Source: Thermoflexales bacterium
GTDB lineage: Bacteria > Chloroflexota > Anaerolineae > Fen-1058
Assembly (NCBI GenBank): GCA_030834825.1
Contig: JAUQXC010000259.1
Coordinates: forward strand, 1-42,418
Length of the DNA stretch: 42,418 nt
Direction: 5' to 3'
Below are positions 41,540 through 42,418 of the stretch, piece by piece. Below the pieces are notes generated by a model. That model ran no database searches. It was not told where the DNA came from and saw nothing but the letters and a program-made list of their open reading frames with translations. A program made the translations under genes and the position numbers. Every line of letters starts with the position of its first letter. The first letter of the stretch is position 1.

Positions 41540-42418
41540 ATGAAGAGACTGGTTGTCGTGGAATCACCCGCCAAAGCGAAAACGATCAGCAGCGTGCTTG
41601 GTCGCGATTACACCGTCCGCGCCTCACTGGGCCATGTGCGCGATCTGCCCAATGATGAAATGGGTGTGGACCTGACACATAACTTCAAGCCGACGTATCA
41701 CATCCTGCGCGCCAAGTCGAAGACCATCAAGCAATTGCGCGAAGCCCTGGAAGGCGCGAGTGAACTCTATCTCGCCACCGACCCCGATCGAGAGGGTGAA
41801 GCGATCGCGTGGCATCTCTTGCAAGTGCTCAAGCCGAAAGTGCCGGTGCGGCGCGTCATGTTTCATGCCATCACGCCCGCCGATATTCAAGCTGCCTTCA
41901 ATCAACCTCGCGCGCTGGATATGCACCTCGTCGATGCACAACAGGCCCGGCGTGTGCTCGATCGGCTGGTGGGCTATCAAGTCTCGCCGCTCTTGTGGAA
42001 ATCCACCGGTGGCAAGAGTGCCGGGCGCGTGCAGAGCGTGGCGCTGCGGCTGGTGGTTGAACGCGAAGGCGAGATTCGCGATTTCGTGCCGCAGGAATAT
42101 TGGTCGATTCACGCGGACCTGGCGAAGCAGAACGATCACGCCCAACACTTCCTCGCACGCCTGATTCAGATTGGGGCGCAGAAGGTGGGCCTCGATCAAG
42201 CGATTCATCTCAAGACTAAAGAAGAGGCCGAGCGCGTCATCGCCGATCTCGCAGGGGCCGTCTATCGGGTCAAAGACCTGAAGACTGAGCGCAAAGCGCG
42301 CAAGCCGTGGCCGCCGTTCACGACCAGCACCTTGCAGCAGTCGGCTTCAGCGCGGCTGCACATGTCACCGGCCGAGACGATGAAGATCGCGCAGGAGTTG
42401 TACGAAGGGATCGATACC
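41540..42418 (+). CDS. topA: DNA topoisomerase I (type IA), partial at the right edge
   Basis: ATG 41540 opens 293 codons to the window end. MKRLVVVESPAKAKTISSVL, SLGHVRDLP and YLATDPDREGEAIAWHL are the Toprim-domain signatures (Glu and DxDxE-type acidic residues) of bacterial TopA. HAITPADIQAAFNQPRALDM, QARRVLDRLVGYQVSPLLWK and GKSAGRVQSVALRLVVERE match domains II and IV. The frame ends at EGIDT, only a few residues before where the catalytic tyrosine (x-TYMRTDS) is expected, so the active-site Tyr lies outside the window. It relaxes negatively supercoiled DNA. It is a housekeeping gene with its own promoter, divergent from the secreted barrel gene. Confidence 0.97.
   Translation, partial: MKRLVVVESPAKAKTISSVLGRDYTVRASLGHVRDLPNDEMGVDLTHNFKPTYHILRAKSKTIKQLREALEGASELYLATDPDREGEAIAWHLLQVLKPKVPVRRVMFHAITPADIQAAFNQPRALDMHLVDAQQARRVLDRLVGYQVSPLLWKSTGGKSAGRVQSVALRLVVEREGEIRDFVPQEYWSIHADLAKQNDHAQHFLARLIQIGAQKVGLDQAIHLKTKEEAERVIADLAGAVYRVKDLKTERKARKPWPPFTTSTLQQSASARLHMSPAETMKIAQELYEGIDT

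Noticed and set aside
41512-41540. TTGACA at 41512 as the topA -35 box
   Set aside because: A -10 box at 17 bases would overlap the ATG and reads GCGTTA; the promoter at 41446-41474 fits better.
1-42418. CRISPR arrays, prophage genes or intact insertion sequences
   Set aside because: No regularly spaced direct repeats, no capsid, portal or terminase-like proteins and no transposase motifs were recognised on either strand.

Overview
The window looks like a chromosomal segment from a free-living, GC-rich member of the Chloroflexota. This rests on several things: large multidomain activators with BTAD, AAA/NB-ARC and TPR regions, a fused Ser/Thr kinase regulator, an F420-dependent Ddn-type oxidoreductase, a five-gene SWIM/DUF5691/MoxR/DUF5682/VWA operon, a secreted protein ending in YLPLIRR, and frequent CGATCG/GATCG words. 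No rRNA, tRNA, CRISPR array, intact transposase or phage module was seen. The host assignment is an inference from gene content.

Layout. 1-1122 (-) is the N-terminal part of a secreted parallel beta-helix protein that runs off the left edge. After a REP-like hairpin and a small 74-aa gene (1355-1579, -), a near-consensus promoter drives a 1143-aa BTAD/AAA/TPR activator (1913-5344, +). 5947-13415 (-) is a tightly packed five-gene operon: SWIM zinc-finger protein, DUF5691 protein, MoxR-like ATPase, DUF5682 protein and VWA protein. It is read from a recognisable promoter at 13441-13469 and is the best candidate in the window for a poorly described biological system.

13872-22897 (+) combines a membrane histidine kinase and OmpR-type response regulator with a complete branched-chain amino-acid type ABC importer (lipoprotein binding protein, LivH, LivM, LivG, LivF) and a CBS-CBS-ACT protein. 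This looks like a sensing and uptake block. A convergent 1174-aa protein (23133-26657, -) fuses a BTAD regulator, a Ser/Thr kinase and two tandem alpha/beta-hydrolase domains. An MFS transporter and a DUF1326/DUF2182 pair follow (26842-29762, +).

29763-33540 is a gene-poor, accessory-looking stretch. A 741-aa alpha/beta-hydrolase with a seven-bladed lectin-like propeller lies between two direct copies of a degenerate intergenic repeat and next to a long imperfect hairpin. A third copy of the repeat sits at 13514-13772. From 33541 on, a Cro/CI-HTH + NB-ARC + TPR regulator (-) is divergent from a four-gene run: cupin, CPBP membrane protease, Ddn-like oxidoreductase and diheme cytochrome c. The window closes with a secreted TIM-barrel-like protein (39076-41295, -) and, divergently, the 5' part of topA (41540 to the right edge, +) behind a good sigma-70 promoter.
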